Part shown: in pieces, positions 22,266 to 33,938 of the stretch
How positions within the stretch are numbered: the stretch's first letter is position 1
Layout of the letters: each line of letters begins with the position of its first letter
From: Neorhizobium sp. NCHU2750
GTDB taxonomy: Bacteria; Pseudomonadota; Alphaproteobacteria; Rhizobiales; Rhizobiaceae
Length of the DNA stretch: 64,000 nucleotides
NCBI RefSeq assembly: GCF_003597675.1
Contig: NZ_CP030827.1
Span: forward strand, 558,001-622,000
Reading direction: 5' to 3'
Notes under the pieces: model-generated
What the model was told of the DNA's origin: nothing
The model's database searches: none
What the model saw: only the letters and a program-made list of their open reading frames with translations
Translations under genes and position numbers: made by a program

Positions 22266-22670
22266 TCAGAAGAAGCGCGTCCGCCTGAGCCGAACGCGAT
22301 CGGCAAGCAGCATGCGTGCGCTTGAGAGGTAGATGCCGCTCTCCATCACGCTGATCTTCACCGGCCCGTCCGCCTCGAATGTTTCCACGGTCGTGTCCGT
22401 CACTGCGCCGTCGAGATAGCTGGTCATGACGAAGAACTGCAGTCCGGCGCGCGACACCGTCACCGTCTTGCGCAACCCGTCCTCCATCTCGAAGGCGAAG
22501 CTCTCCTCGAAATCGTCTGACGGCGTTTCGAATACGTTTGCGATCCTGTCGGGATGCTGCATGGAAGGCTGCTCGAAGAACACAGTTTGCCTTATTCGCA
22601 AAGACCGCTTGCGGTTGCGGGTGAGCGGATTAAGCTGAACGTGTAAGCGCTCTTGGAATGGTGAAATCAC
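22266..22670 (-). CDS. Hypothetical protein
   Basis: The product is 134 residues from GTG 22670 or 98 residues from ATG 22562; no clear ribosome-binding site decides. The C-terminal 95 residues read as a beta-rich domain (FAFEMEDGLRKTVTVSRAGLQFFVMTSYLDG) with a basic tail. I do not recognise a family, and no signal peptide or membrane segment is seen. It is divergent from the S24 repressor gene. The long form would start within the shared regulatory spacer, so the short form may be the real one. Confidence 0.55.
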   Translation of the reverse strand: MISPFQERLHVQLNPLTRNRKRSLRIRQTVFFEQPSMQHPDRIANVFETPSDDFEESFAFEMEDGLRKTVTVSRAGLQFFVMTSYLDGAVTDTTVETFEADGPVKISVMESGIYLSSARMLLADRVRLRRTRFF

Positions 22671-22697
22671 ACTGAGATTAGTAAAATGATTTTCACC
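22660..22697. promoter_or_regulatory. Imperfect dyad in the divergent spacer of the S24 repressor
   Basis: GGTGAAAT (22660-22667) faces ATTTTCACC (22689-22697) with 21 bases between. It lies 34 bases upstream of the repressor start and at the start of the divergent gene, so it is a plausible auto-operator. The evidence is the symmetry alone. Confidence 0.35.
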
Positions 22698-22730
22698 TGT
22701 AAACTGATTTCTACTCAGAGTTACCTCTAG

Positions 22731-23495
22731 ATGAAGATTCCACTTTCGGACGAAATTGCTGCTAGGGTAGAGGCGAGGCTGGCCAAGTTTTCACTCAGCT
22801 GGACAAAGCTCGATCTCGATCCCTTGCGGCGGGCGACATCCTTCAAGGTCGTGGTCCTCTGCGAAATGCTGGGCGGCAGGACCAAGGCTGCGGACGCGGT
22901 CGAGTTGACCGACAACACGCTCGACAATTACCGCCACGGCAAGCAGGATCCGACCTTTGCCACGCTCGAAATGCTGGCCGAAAAGGTCGGCATTGCCGGC
23001 CGCTATCTCGGCGGCGAATGGTCCTTCGAAAAGGGCAGCATCCGCATTGACCTCTCCGGTGATGGGGCTGCGGGCACGACGGCAACGAGTATGAGGCCGC
23101 CGGGCCTGATGGACAATCCGCCCGCGCCCTATCTGCATGGCTATGACGAGATCGGACCGTCCGCGGCCCTGATCGAGCACTATTGGAGAAGGCTCGGGCT
23201 GGATCCGGCATCGATGTCGGCGGTCCTTGCGGAAGGCGACAGCATGATGCCGACGATTGCCGACCAGTCGCCGGTCTTTGTCGATACTGCCGACCGCAAT
23301 CTCGCCGACGGGGGGATTTATGCCTTGAGGGCGGAGGGCCGCCTCATCATCAGGCGGGTGCAGCGCCTGATCGGCGGCGGCGTGCAATTGCTGGCCGACA
23401 ATGCCGCAGCCTATCCGCCGCAGGAAATCGGCGAAGCCACGCTCGCCGATCTGGAAATTCTGGGTCGCGTGCGAAGCGCTGCCGTCGCCTGCTGA
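22731..23495 (+). CDS. HTH transcriptional repressor with S24 (LexA/CI-type) domain, catalytic Lys replaced
   Basis: This 254-residue protein has an N-terminal helix-turn-helix region (about 35-90: LCEMLGGRTKAADAVELTDNTLDNYRHGK). A linker follows, then an S24 peptidase-like domain (about 160-250). The serine motif GDSMMPTI is present (S171). The lysine expected in the second motif (L-V-V-K-R) is Arg here (LIIRRVQR, R208). Self-cleavage in LexA/CI proteins needs the Ser-Lys dyad, so this copy is probably a non-cleaving repressor. No phage genes surround it. The target may be its own spacer and the divergent gene. Confidence 0.85.
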   Translation: MKIPLSDEIAARVEARLAKFSLSWTKLDLDPLRRATSFKVVVLCEMLGGRTKAADAVELTDNTLDNYRHGKQDPTFATLEMLAEKVGIAGRYLGGEWSFEKGSIRIDLSGDGAAGTTATSMRPPGLMDNPPAPYLHGYDEIGPSAALIEHYWRRLGLDPASMSAVLAEGDSMMPTIADQSPVFVDTADRNLADGGIYALRAEGRLIIRRVQRLIGGGVQLLADNAAAYPPQEIGEATLADLEILGRVRSAAVAC

Positions 23496-23520
23496 CAGCG
23501 GCAGCGCATGCGGCTGGCGA

Positions 23521-24135
23521 TCAGATCGAAACGCCGTGGGCGATGAGATCCTGACGCAGCGTATCGGCATCCTTGAAATGCACCGCCTGCCAGCCTGCGG
23601 CCCGCGCGCCTTCCACATTCACCAGCGTATCGTCGATGAAGATCGACCGTTCCGGCGCAAGGCCGAAATCCTTGGCATGCCGTTCGTAGATCGCCACATC
23701 CGGCTTGATCAGCCCGATCTCGCCCGAAACGGTCACGCCGCGCGTCGCATTGAGGAACGGATAGATCTTGCGCGCCTCGACGAATGTGTCAGCGGCAAAG
23801 TTCGTCAGCATCGTCACGTCATGGCCCTTGTCGATCAGTTCGAGCATCAGGGCGACCGAGCCGTCATAGGCATGCGGCACCATCTCGTGCCAATGCTTGC
23901 GGAAGGCGCGGATATGCTCCTCGCGATCGGGATGCTCGGCAATCAGCAGCGCCTCGGCATCCTCCCATTTGCGGCCGCGATCCTGTTCCAGGTTCCAGTC
24001 ATGGGTGCAGACATTCTGGAAGAACCATTTTCGCTCCTCCGCATCGGGAATGATGCGGCTGAAGGGCAGGTTCGGATCGTAATGGATGAGAACCTTGCCG
24101 ATGTCGAAGACGATGTGGTCGATCTGGCCTGCCAT
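23521..24135 (-). CDS. HAD superfamily hydrolase, YihX-like
   Basis: This 204-residue protein opens with HIVFDIGKVLIHYD. It keeps the first Asp of the HAD motif but has Gly at the third position, as in the YihX / glucose-1-phosphatase branch. Motif II is MLTNFA near 110, the Lys is in IGLIKPDVAIYE near 143, and the acidic motif is FIDDTLVNVEGA near 168. The substrate is a sugar phosphate by family only. It begins 13 bases after the mutY stop on the same strand, so the two are probably co-transcribed. Confidence 0.88.
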   Translation of the reverse strand: MAGQIDHIVFDIGKVLIHYDPNLPFSRIIPDAEERKWFFQNVCTHDWNLEQDRGRKWEDAEALLIAEHPDREEHIRAFRKHWHEMVPHAYDGSVALMLELIDKGHDVTMLTNFAADTFVEARKIYPFLNATRGVTVSGEIGLIKPDVAIYERHAKDFGLAPERSIFIDDTLVNVEGARAAGWQAVHFKDADTLRQDLIAHGVSI

Positions 24136-24148
24136 GATGATTCCTGGT

Positions 24149-25246
24149 TCAGTGTTTTGCGAAGGCGGTGGGAATAGCCTGACTGATTACCTTTTTCATG
24201 ACAGTCGGCAAGGCTTCTTCCGAAAGCCTCTCGACCGGCACCCACCAGCCGGCCGGTTCGCTGCCCGTCGCGACCCGCGCGCGATAGACCGAAAGCCGCA
24301 GTTCGAAATGGGTGAAGACATGCACGATCGCGCCGCATGCCTCCCAGTCTGCATCGAATGGCGCATGCTCGACGCCCGTACCGCCATCGATCCGCGCCGT
24401 CCAGTCGGTGGTCGGCACCTCTGTCATGCCGCCGAGCAGTCCTGTCTCGGCGCGGCGGCGCAAAAACACCGTGCCGCCGTCGGTGACGGCAACATAGGCC
24501 GCACCGACCCGCACCGGCTTGTCCTTCTTCGCTGCCTTGACCGGAAAACGCTCCGGATCATGTTCGGCCAGCGCCAGACAGTCGTCGCGGAACGGACAGA
24601 GCGCGCAGGCAGGGCGCTTCGGCGTGCAGATCGTCGCACCGAGATCCATCATCGCCTGGGCAAAATCTCCCGGCCGGTCGGCGGGCGTGAGTTCGCGCAC
24701 TTTGGCCTTCATCACCGGCTTGGAGCCGGGCAGGGGAGCATCAATCGCAAAGAGCCGCGAGATCACCCGCTCGACATTGCCGTCCATGACGGCCGAAGGC
24801 CGGTTGAAGGCGATCGCCGCCACCGCCGCCGACGTATAGTCGCCGATGCCGGGCAGTGCCCGAAGCCCATCCTCGGTATCGGGAAAGACGCCGGCATGGT
24901 CGTTTGCCACTGCCTCGGCGCATTTCTTCAGGTTTCGCGCGCGCGCGTAGTAGCCAAGCCCGGCCCAGGCGGCCATCACATCCTCGGATGGAGCGGACGC
25001 CAGATCCGTCACCTTCGGCCAGCGTTCGAGAAACTTGGCGAAATAGGGTTTGACCGCCTGCACGGTCGTCTGCTGCAGCATCACTTCCGACAACCAGACA
25101 CGATAGGGATCGGCTCTCTTTCCGGCCTTCGCAGCCGAGGGGCTGACGCGCCACGGCAGTTCCCGGTGGTGCCGGTCGTACCAGGAAAGCAGGCGCTCGG
25201 CATGGGATGGTGGCGCGACGCGGTTTTGAACGGGAGAGATACTCAT
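24149..25246 (-). CDS. mutY: A/G-specific adenine DNA glycosylase
   Basis: This protein of about 365 residues removes adenine mispaired with 8-oxoguanine. It shows the helix-hairpin-helix and catalytic region (VWLSEVMLQQTTVQAVKPYF, LPGIGDYTSAAVAAIAF, VMDGNVERVI). The iron-sulfur cluster cysteines are in CTPKRPACALCPFRDDC. A NUDIX-like 8-oxoG recognition domain follows (ETGLLGGMTEVPTTDW). The start at ATG 25246 is preferred over an upstream TTG at 25282, though neither has a clear ribosome site. A HAD gene follows 13 bases downstream. Confidence 0.96.
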   Translation of the reverse strand: MSISPVQNRVAPPSHAERLLSWYDRHHRELPWRVSPSAAKAGKRADPYRVWLSEVMLQQTTVQAVKPYFAKFLERWPKVTDLASAPSEDVMAAWAGLGYYARARNLKKCAEAVANDHAGVFPDTEDGLRALPGIGDYTSAAVAAIAFNRPSAVMDGNVERVISRLFAIDAPLPGSKPVMKAKVRELTPADRPGDFAQAMMDLGATICTPKRPACALCPFRDDCLALAEHDPERFPVKAAKKDKPVRVGAAYVAVTDGGTVFLRRRAETGLLGGMTEVPTTDWTARIDGGTGVEHAPFDADWEACGAIVHVFTHFELRLSVYRARVATGSEPAGWWVPVERLSEEALPTVMKKVISQAIPTAFAKH

Positions 25247-25342
25247 CGGGGTCAAGATAGTGAGTGTGCGCCTGCCGGCCAATTGTTGTAAGCTGCAAAA
25301 GCTGGGGATTTTTCGCTTGCTTCGATATTGCCGGAGGTCCTG

Positions 25343-25807
25343 ATGATAAACGTTCTTGATGCTCTTGTACGATTGTCCGACATCGCACGCTCGATGGCGC
25401 CGCCCGTGCCTTTGCTGGCCTTGAGTGCGGTTGTTCTCGCGGTGATTCTTGTGAACATGTCACTCGGTGAAATGTTGAAATCCAGGATACTGGCCTACAG
25501 AGACGCCGAGGACTATCACCATGTCATTCTGAGGCTGTACCAGCTTTTTGACTGGCCGGCTTTCTCGCTGTTCCAGCCGAGGCGGAGAGACCGGTCATCT
25601 GCGGTCGATGCGATTGGGCTGTTTGCAGGGGCAGTTCTCGGCCTTTTCCTCTTCGTTTTCGTTACCATCGCGCTCGTTATGTCGGGGGACGGTATTTCGA
25701 GGCCTCTCGGCCAAAGTGCCATCGCAATCGTCTATCTTGTGGCGACCGTCGCTTTCGCACGGGCTTCCATGATAGGTGCCGTTAAGCAGTGGTACGGAAT
25801 TCGCTGA
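25343..25807 (+). CDS. Small integral membrane protein of unknown function
   Basis: The product is 154 residues from ATG 25343, with GGAGG at 25333-25337. Three hydrophobic stretches fit membrane helices (about 22-41, 93-117 and 126-146). A basic loop lies between the first two (FSLFQPRRRDRSS). No family is recognised. It is divergent from mutY and lies 36 bases before the DciA-like gene. Confidence 0.7.
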   Translation: MINVLDALVRLSDIARSMAPPVPLLALSAVVLAVILVNMSLGEMLKSRILAYRDAEDYHHVILRLYQLFDWPAFSLFQPRRRDRSSAVDAIGLFAGAVLGLFLFVFVTIALVMSGDGISRPLGQSAIAIVYLVATVAFARASMIGAVKQWYGIR

Positions 25808-25843
25808 TCACTTCCTGTCAGATCTGTTGTATGGAAATGGCCC

Positions 25844-26362
25844 ATGAACAGTCAAAAAACCGCCAAACCCTTCATCCGCAAGGGCGCAAGCCAGATCGCC
25901 GAGATCGCCAATGGCATCATCGATCCGGTGCTGGCCAAGCGTGCCGGCATATCGACGGCACTGCTCGGCTCTTGGGACGAGATCGCCGGCGAGGAATTCG
26001 CCGATTGCACGCGGCCTGAAAAGATCACCTGGGCGCGCAATGACGGCTATCGTCAGGATGGCTATACGCCGGGCGTACTGACGATCGCCTGCGAGGGCGC
26101 GCGCGCACTTTTCCTCACCCATGCACAGGGCGAGTTGATCGGCCGCATCAACGCGTTTTTCGGCTTCCCGGCAGTGCGCCAGATCCGCATCGTCCAGAAG
26201 CCCGTTTCACCGCAGGTCAAGCATGCGCGCACGCCGAAACCCCTGAAGGGTGAACCTGCCCGCCGTCTCCATGAGATGATGGAGGGCATCGAGAGCGAAG
26301 CGCTGCGCAAGGCGGTCGAAAAGCTCGGCACTGCCGTGCTGCAGCAAAAGCGCGCACGGTAG
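25844..26362 (+). CDS. DUF721 / DciA-like protein
   Basis: This 172-residue protein has the DUF721 pattern: IAEIANGIIDPVLAKRAG, LLGSWDEIAGEEFA, GVLTIACEGARALFLTHAQGELIGRINAFFG and IRIVQKP. DciA proteins of this fold load the replicative helicase DnaB in bacteria that lack DnaC. The rhizobial branch has a C-terminal helical tail, seen here at 130-172. In rhizobia it commonly lies between mutY and the dsbA-smc pair, as here. The helicase-loading role is family knowledge, not read from this sequence. Confidence 0.85.
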   Translation: MNSQKTAKPFIRKGASQIAEIANGIIDPVLAKRAGISTALLGSWDEIAGEEFADCTRPEKITWARNDGYRQDGYTPGVLTIACEGARALFLTHAQGELIGRINAFFGFPAVRQIRIVQKPVSPQVKHARTPKPLKGEPARRLHEMMEGIESEALRKAVEKLGTAVLQQKRAR

Positions 26363-26506
26363 GATTGAAATCGGCGATTGCTGCTGATTTTCCTGCTTTT
26401 GTCACAATTCTTTGAAGTAAGTTACCTATCGGCAACTTGCCGAGGTTGAGACACCGGGCTACGGAAGTTCCAACTGTATAAAAATCTGTCCTTAAACGGG
26501 TGTTCC

Positions 26507-27211
26507 ATGCTTCTGAACGACATCACCACGACTCGGCGCGCACTTCTTGGTGGCGCAGCCGTGACCTCTCTGGGCCTCTCCCTGCCGCTCGGTGCCACTG
26601 AGGCATTCGCGCAGGAAGAAAAGCCGGAATCACAGGGCGATGTGGATATGGCCGCCGTGCTGAAGCCCGGCACGCTGCCGGAAATGTTCCTCGGCAAGGA
26701 AGATGCGCCGATCAAGATCGTCGAGTATTTCTCCCTGACCTGCCCGCACTGCGCCCATTTCCACACGACCAGCTTCGACGGCATCAAGCAGAAATATGTC
26801 GATAGCGGCAAGGCACAGTTCATCCTGCGCGAATTCCCCTTCGATCCGGTTGCCACCGCCGCCTTCATGCTGGCGCGTTCCAACCCGCAGAAGCCGGAGG
26901 AGCTTGCGACCTCCGAGCAGTATTTCGCCATGGTCGCCATGCTGTTCGAGCAGCAGCGTTCCTGGGCGGCCCCGGCCGACAAGGACGTGCGCAATGCACT
27001 GCTTCAGACCGTCAAGATTGCCGGTTACACACAGCAGACTTTCGAAGCCTGCTTGACGAACCAGAAGCTTCTCGATGAAATCAATGCCGTGGTAAAGCGG
27101 GCGTCGGACGAGTTCGGCGTCAACGCCACCCCGACCTTCCTGATCAACGGGAAGAAGTATTCTGGAGACATGTCGGTTGAATCCATGTCGTCGCTTCTCG
27201 ACAGCATCTGA
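26507..27211 (+). CDS. DsbA-like thiol:disulfide oxidoreductase with Tat-like signal
   Basis: This 234-residue protein has a thioredoxin-fold motif CPHC near residue 82 (YFSLTCPHCAHFH) and a cis-proline loop NATPTFLING near 208. It acts in the periplasm, forming disulfides in exported proteins. Residues 9-37 form a signal with twin arginine (TTRRALLGGAA) ending AFA, so export by Tat is possible, which is unusual for DsbA. It lies 36 bases before smc; this dsbA-smc order is typical of rhizobia. Confidence 0.93.
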   Translation: MLLNDITTTRRALLGGAAVTSLGLSLPLGATEAFAQEEKPESQGDVDMAAVLKPGTLPEMFLGKEDAPIKIVEYFSLTCPHCAHFHTTSFDGIKQKYVDSGKAQFILREFPFDPVATAAFMLARSNPQKPEELATSEQYFAMVAMLFEQQRSWAAPADKDVRNALLQTVKIAGYTQQTFEACLTNQKLLDEINAVVKRASDEFGVNATPTFLINGKKYSGDMSVESMSSLLDSI

Positions 27212-27247
27212 TAACGCGCTTTCCTTCGAGAGTGCGAGAGGCGCGGC

Positions 27248-30200
27248 ATGAAGTTCAACAAGCTGCGCCTCGTCGGGTTCAAGTCCTTCGTCGAGCCGAC
27301 GGAATTCATCATCGAGCGTGGCCTGACCGGTGTGGTCGGGCCGAACGGCTGCGGCAAGTCCAATCTTGTCGAGGCGCTGCGCTGGGTGATGGGCGAAAAC
27401 TCCTACAAGAACATGCGCGCGTCCGGCATGGACGACGTCATCTTTTCCGGTTCCGGAAACCGCCCGGCGCGCAACACCGCCGAAGTCGGGCTCTATCTCG
27501 ATAATTTCGACCGCACCGCACCGGCCGCCTTCAACGATGCCGACGAGATCCAGGTCACCCGGCGCATCGAGCGCGAGAATGGCTCCGTCTATCGCATCAA
27601 CGGCAAGGAAAGCCGCGCCAAGGATGTGCAGCTTCTCTTCGCCGATGCCTCTACCGGCGCCCGCTCGCCCTCCATGGTCGGCCAGGGCCGTATCGGCGAA
27701 CTGATCAATGCCAAGCCGCAGGCGCGCCGCCAATTGCTCGAAGAAGCGGCCGGCATTTCCGGCCTGCATTCGCGCCGCCACGAGGCCGAGCTTCGCCTGC
27801 GCGCTGCAGAGACCAATCTGGAGCGGCTGGAAGATGTCGTCGTCCAGCTGGAAAGCCAGATCGAGAGCCTGAAGCGCCAGGCCCGCCAGGCAAACCGCTT
27901 CAAGGCGCTGTCTGCCGATATCCGCGCCCGCGAGGCCATGCTTCTGCATATCCGCTGGGTCGAGGCCGAGCAGGCGGAGCTGGAAGCCACCACCGCGCTG
28001 AACCAGATCACCTCCGTCGTCGCCGAAAAGGCGCAGGCCCAGATGCAGGCTGCGAAAGATCAGGCGGTCGCAAGCCTCAAGCTGCCGGAACTGCGCGAGG
28101 AAGAGGCCAAAGCCGGCGCCGCCCTGCAGCGCCTGCAGATCGCCCGCAGCCAGCTGGAAGAGGAAGCCGGGCGCCTGCTGAAGCGCCGCGACGAGCTGAC
28201 CCGAAGGCTTGCCCAGCTTGCCGAAGACATTCGCCGCGAGGAACAGCTTGCGGCCGACAATACCTCGTTCCTGCAGAAGCTCGACGAGGAAGAGGCCGAG
28301 CTCAACGACATGCTGGCCGATAGCGGTGCCGAAAGCGCCGATCTGCGCGAAGCCTTCGAGGCTGCGGGCGCTACACTTGCAGAAAGCGAGCAGTCGCTGG
28401 CCGCCCTGACCGGCGAACGCGCCGAGGCTGCTGCCGGCCGCAACCAGCTCGAACGTCTGATCCGCGATCTTGCCGAGCGCCGCCAGCGTCTCGATCGCCA
28501 GCGCCAGGATGCGGCGGCAGAACTCGATGCCGTCACCGGTCGTCTGGCCACGCTCGACGATCCGGCGGAAAAGGCAGAACTCGTCGAGGCGGCCGAGATT
28601 GCACTGGAAGACGCAACCGCCGCCGCTGAGGAGGCTGACAGCGCTCTCGCCGCCACCCGTGCCGCCGAGCTTGCCGCCCGTCGTCCGCTCGAAGATGCGA
28701 GGACGGCGCTGAACGGGCTTGAGACCGAGGCCCGCACGATCAGGAAAATGCTCGCAGCCGGAGCAAGTGCGGGCGATTTTGTACCGGTTGCCGAACTGGT
28801 CCATGTCGAGCGCGGCTATGAGGCCGTCCTCGGCGCAGCCCTGGGTGACGATCTGGAAAGCCCGGTCGATGCATCCGCGCCGACCTACTGGTCGCTGAGC
28901 GGCGATGCTTCTGCCGATCCGCATCTGCCCGAGGGCGCAGAACCCTTGTCGACCCGCGTCACCGCCCCGCCGGAACTGGCGCGCAGCCTTGCCCAGATCG
29001 GCATCGTTTCCGCTGCACAGGCGGCAGCCCTGATGTCGTCCCTGAAGCCCGGCCAGCGGCTGGTGACGAAGGAAGGCGCCGTCTATCGCTGGGATGGTCA
29101 CGTCACCGGCTCCGAGGCGCCCGGCGCTGCGGCGCTCAGACTGTCCCAGAAGAACCGGCTCTCCGAACTCGAAGCCGAGATCGACGAGGCACGCGACGTG
29201 CTGGCTGAATGCGAAAGCCTGCTCGCCGATGCCGTGGCCGAGATCGCCGCGCACGAGCGTGTGCTCTCCGACGCCCGCGACCGCGTGCGGCTCGCCACCC
29301 GCAGCGTTGCCGATGCCCGCGAGGCGCTCGCAGCCGCCGAGCGTGCCTCCGGCGACCTGATGCGCCGCCGCGATGTCGTCTCCGAAGCCCTGAACCAGGT
29401 CGACGCGCAGATCGAGGATGTCGAGGCGCAGGGCGAGAATGCCCGCATCGAACTCGAAAACGCGCCGGACCTGTCGGATCTCGACAACCGCCTGCGCGAC
29501 CAGCAGGCCGCCGTTGCCACCCATCGCGGGGTGCTGGCCGAAGCTCGTGCAAGCTATGAGGGCCTGAGCCGCGAGCTTGAGGCGCGCAAGCGCCGTATCG
29601 CCGCGATTGCCCAGGAACGCTCGTCGTGGAAGGTGCGTGCCGACAGCGCCGCCCAACATATCGAAAGCCTGCGCGAGCGTGAGGAAGAGGCTCGCGACGA
29701 GATCGTCGAGCTGGAGGCTGCTCCCGAAGAGGTCGATGACCGCCGCCGCAACCTGTTGTCCGAGTTGCAGAAGGCGGAAGAGGCCCGCCGTCGGGCCGGC
29801 GACCAGCTGGCGATTGCCGAAACTCGCCAGCGCGAGGCCGACCAGAAGGCAGCCATGGCGCTTTCCGAACTGGCTGACATGCGCGAAAAGCGTGGCCGCG
29901 CCGAGGAGCGCCTCGTCTCCGCCGCCGAAAAGCGCCACGAGAGCGAGCAGCGCATCCGCGAGGCGCTGAATGTCGCGCCGCAGGAAGTGCTGCGCCTGAC
30001 CGGCCTTCAACCCGGCCAGCCGGTGCCGGATATCCGCGCCATCGAGCGCGAGGTCGATCGGCTGAAGATGGAGCGCGAACGCCTCGGTGCCGTCAACCTG
30101 CGCGCCGATGAGGAGCAGAAGGAGCTTTCCGACAAGCTCAATGCCCTGATCCGCGAGCGCGATGACGTGGTCGATGCGATCCGCAAGCTGCGCGGTGCGA

Positions 30201-30709
30201 TCCAGAGCCTCAATCGCGAAGGCCGCGAGCGGCTGATTGCCGCTTTCGATGTGGTCAACACCCAGTTCCAGCGGCTCTTCACCCACCTCTTCGGTGGCGG
30301 CACCGCCGAACTGCAGCTGATCGAATCGGAAGATCCGCTTGAGGCCGGTCTCGAAATCCTTGCCCGCCCGCCGGGCAAGAAGCCGCAGACCATGACGCTG
30401 CTTTCCGGCGGCGAGCAGGCATTGACGGCCATGGCGCTGATCTTTGCCGTCTTCCTCACCAATCCCGCGCCGATCTGTGTGCTGGACGAGGTGGATGCGC
30501 CGCTCGACGACCACAATGTCGAGCGTTACTGCAACCTGATGGACGAGATGGCCGCCTCGACAGAGACGCGCTTCGTCATCATCACCCACAACCCGATCAC
30601 CATGGCGCGGATGAACCGCCTGTTCGGTGTCACCATGGCCGAGCAGGGCGTTTCCCAGCTCGTATCGGTCGATCTGCAGACCGCCGAGCTGATTCGCGAA
30701 GCGAGCTGA
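27248..30709 (+). CDS. smc: Chromosome segregation ATPase SMC
   Basis: This 1153-residue protein has Walker A GPNGCGKS at 31-38. A long N-terminal coiled coil (about 170-500) leads to a hinge (about 510-650) and a second coiled coil (about 650-950). The head carries the signature LSGGEQ at 1052-1057 and Walker B VLDEVDA at 1078-1084. SMC with ScpA and ScpB forms the condensin that compacts and separates sister chromosomes. The length fits the alphaproteobacterial SMC. It lies directly after the DsbA-like gene. A very long antisense open frame across it is a codon-usage shadow. Confidence 0.97.
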   Translation: MKFNKLRLVGFKSFVEPTEFIIERGLTGVVGPNGCGKSNLVEALRWVMGENSYKNMRASGMDDVIFSGSGNRPARNTAEVGLYLDNFDRTAPAAFNDADEIQVTRRIERENGSVYRINGKESRAKDVQLLFADASTGARSPSMVGQGRIGELINAKPQARRQLLEEAAGISGLHSRRHEAELRLRAAETNLERLEDVVVQLESQIESLKRQARQANRFKALSADIRAREAMLLHIRWVEAEQAELEATTALNQITSVVAEKAQAQMQAAKDQAVASLKLPELREEEAKAGAALQRLQIARSQLEEEAGRLLKRRDELTRRLAQLAEDIRREEQLAADNTSFLQKLDEEEAELNDMLADSGAESADLREAFEAAGATLAESEQSLAALTGERAEAAAGRNQLERLIRDLAERRQRLDRQRQDAAAELDAVTGRLATLDDPAEKAELVEAAEIALEDATAAAEEADSALAATRAAELAARRPLEDARTALNGLETEARTIRKMLAAGASAGDFVPVAELVHVERGYEAVLGAALGDDLESPVDASAPTYWSLSGDASADPHLPEGAEPLSTRVTAPPELARSLAQIGIVSAAQAAALMSSLKPGQRLVTKEGAVYRWDGHVTGSEAPGAAALRLSQKNRLSELEAEIDEARDVLAECESLLADAVAEIAAHERVLSDARDRVRLATRSVADAREALAAAERASGDLMRRRDVVSEALNQVDAQIEDVEAQGENARIELENAPDLSDLDNRLRDQQAAVATHRGVLAEARASYEGLSRELEARKRRIAAIAQERSSWKVRADSAAQHIESLREREEEARDEIVELEAAPEEVDDRRRNLLSELQKAEEARRRAGDQLAIAETRQREADQKAAMALSELADMREKRGRAEERLVSAAEKRHESEQRIREALNVAPQEVLRLTGLQPGQPVPDIRAIEREVDRLKMERERLGAVNLRADEEQKELSDKLNALIRERDDVVDAIRKLRGAIQSLNREGRERLIAAFDVVNTQFQRLFTHLFGGGTAELQLIESEDPLEAGLEILARPPGKKPQTMTLLSGGEQALTAMALIFAVFLTNPAPICVLDEVDAPLDDHNVERYCNLMDEMAASTETRFVIITHNPITMARMNRLFGVTMAEQGVSQLVSVDLQTAELIREAS

Positions 30710-30970
30710 TTCGCCTCGTCTCTTTTCAGCGACCGGCATCCATGCGCTTAACCACGTATCTGGTGATCTGTAGAGGTGGTCCGCTGCCCGTCATGCCGCG
30801 CCACAGGCCGAAATCTTTTCGCAACGGGATTGATCGGCGTCATATCTGCGTTGTTTCACCCATATAGGGGATGTACCCGATGTGGTATACGGCTACATGA
30901 AATGTTGAATTCGCTGGGGGCTGGGGGGCGCCTTTCGGACGCAAAAGCTGTCCTGGCGAATACTTACCCC

Positions 30971-30996
30971 CCGCACAGGTTTCCTGTCCTGTGCGG
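30971..30996 (+). other. Perfect 9-bp hairpin in the smc-ppdK spacer
   Basis: CCGCACAGG (30971-30979) pairs with CCTGTGCGG (30988-30996) around an 8-base loop. It stands four bases before a second, stronger hairpin. The two together resemble the 3' part of a structured RNA. Confidence 0.6.
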
Positions 30997-31000
30997 AAGG

Positions 31001-31040
31001 CTTTGCGGGGCCGTGTGATCCGGCCCCGCAAAGTCTTTAA
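31001..31040 (+). terminator. Perfect 13-bp hairpin, likely terminator of a short transcript
   Basis: CTTTGCGGGGCCG (31001-31013) pairs with CGGCCCCGCAAAG (31021-31033) with a 7-base loop; TCTTTAA follows. It lies about 290 bases after smc, so it may end a separate small RNA as well as smc read-through. Confidence 0.6.
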
Positions 31041-31182
31041 CTGCAACGCCTCCAAATTCATCCTTCCCTTGCGCCAAATTGCCGGTTGCGGATTGTTGCG
31101 CCGCACCATATTGCTGCCGTGTTGATTTCCCAACCTATTGCAAAACCTCTGGATTCAGAGAAGATTGGCCGGGGAGGAAGGC

Positions 31183-33855
<2,673 letters not shown>

Positions 33856-33938
33856 GGGCGTATCCTTTAGCGCGATGTGGCCGTCGGCCCGGCGGATATG
33901 CTAGCTTGACAACCTGGTGGAAAACCTTGGGAGGGGGC

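Larger units (their letters stand above)
30710..31182 (+). other. Gene-free spacer between smc and ppdK with a structured block
   Basis: No supported coding frame lies in these 473 bases. From about 30,905 to 31,040 the sequence is rich in pairing: ATTCGC faces GCGAAT, a 9-bp hairpin lies at 30971-30996, and a 13-bp hairpin at 31001-31033 is followed by TCTTTAA. A small RNA, a long 5' leader of ppdK or a terminator are all possible. A ppdK ribosome site (GGGGAGGAAGG) ends the spacer. Confidence 0.55.

Noticed and set aside
26630..30739. 1369-codon open frame on the minus strand across smc
   Set aside because: It mirrors the smc codon pattern; the plus strand carries all SMC motifs. Long antisense frames are expected in GC-rich coding DNA.
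30840..31133. 97-codon minus-strand frame in the smc-ppdK spacer
   Set aside because: It is rich in Arg, Pro and Gln, has no family pattern, and overlaps strong hairpins that fit an RNA better.
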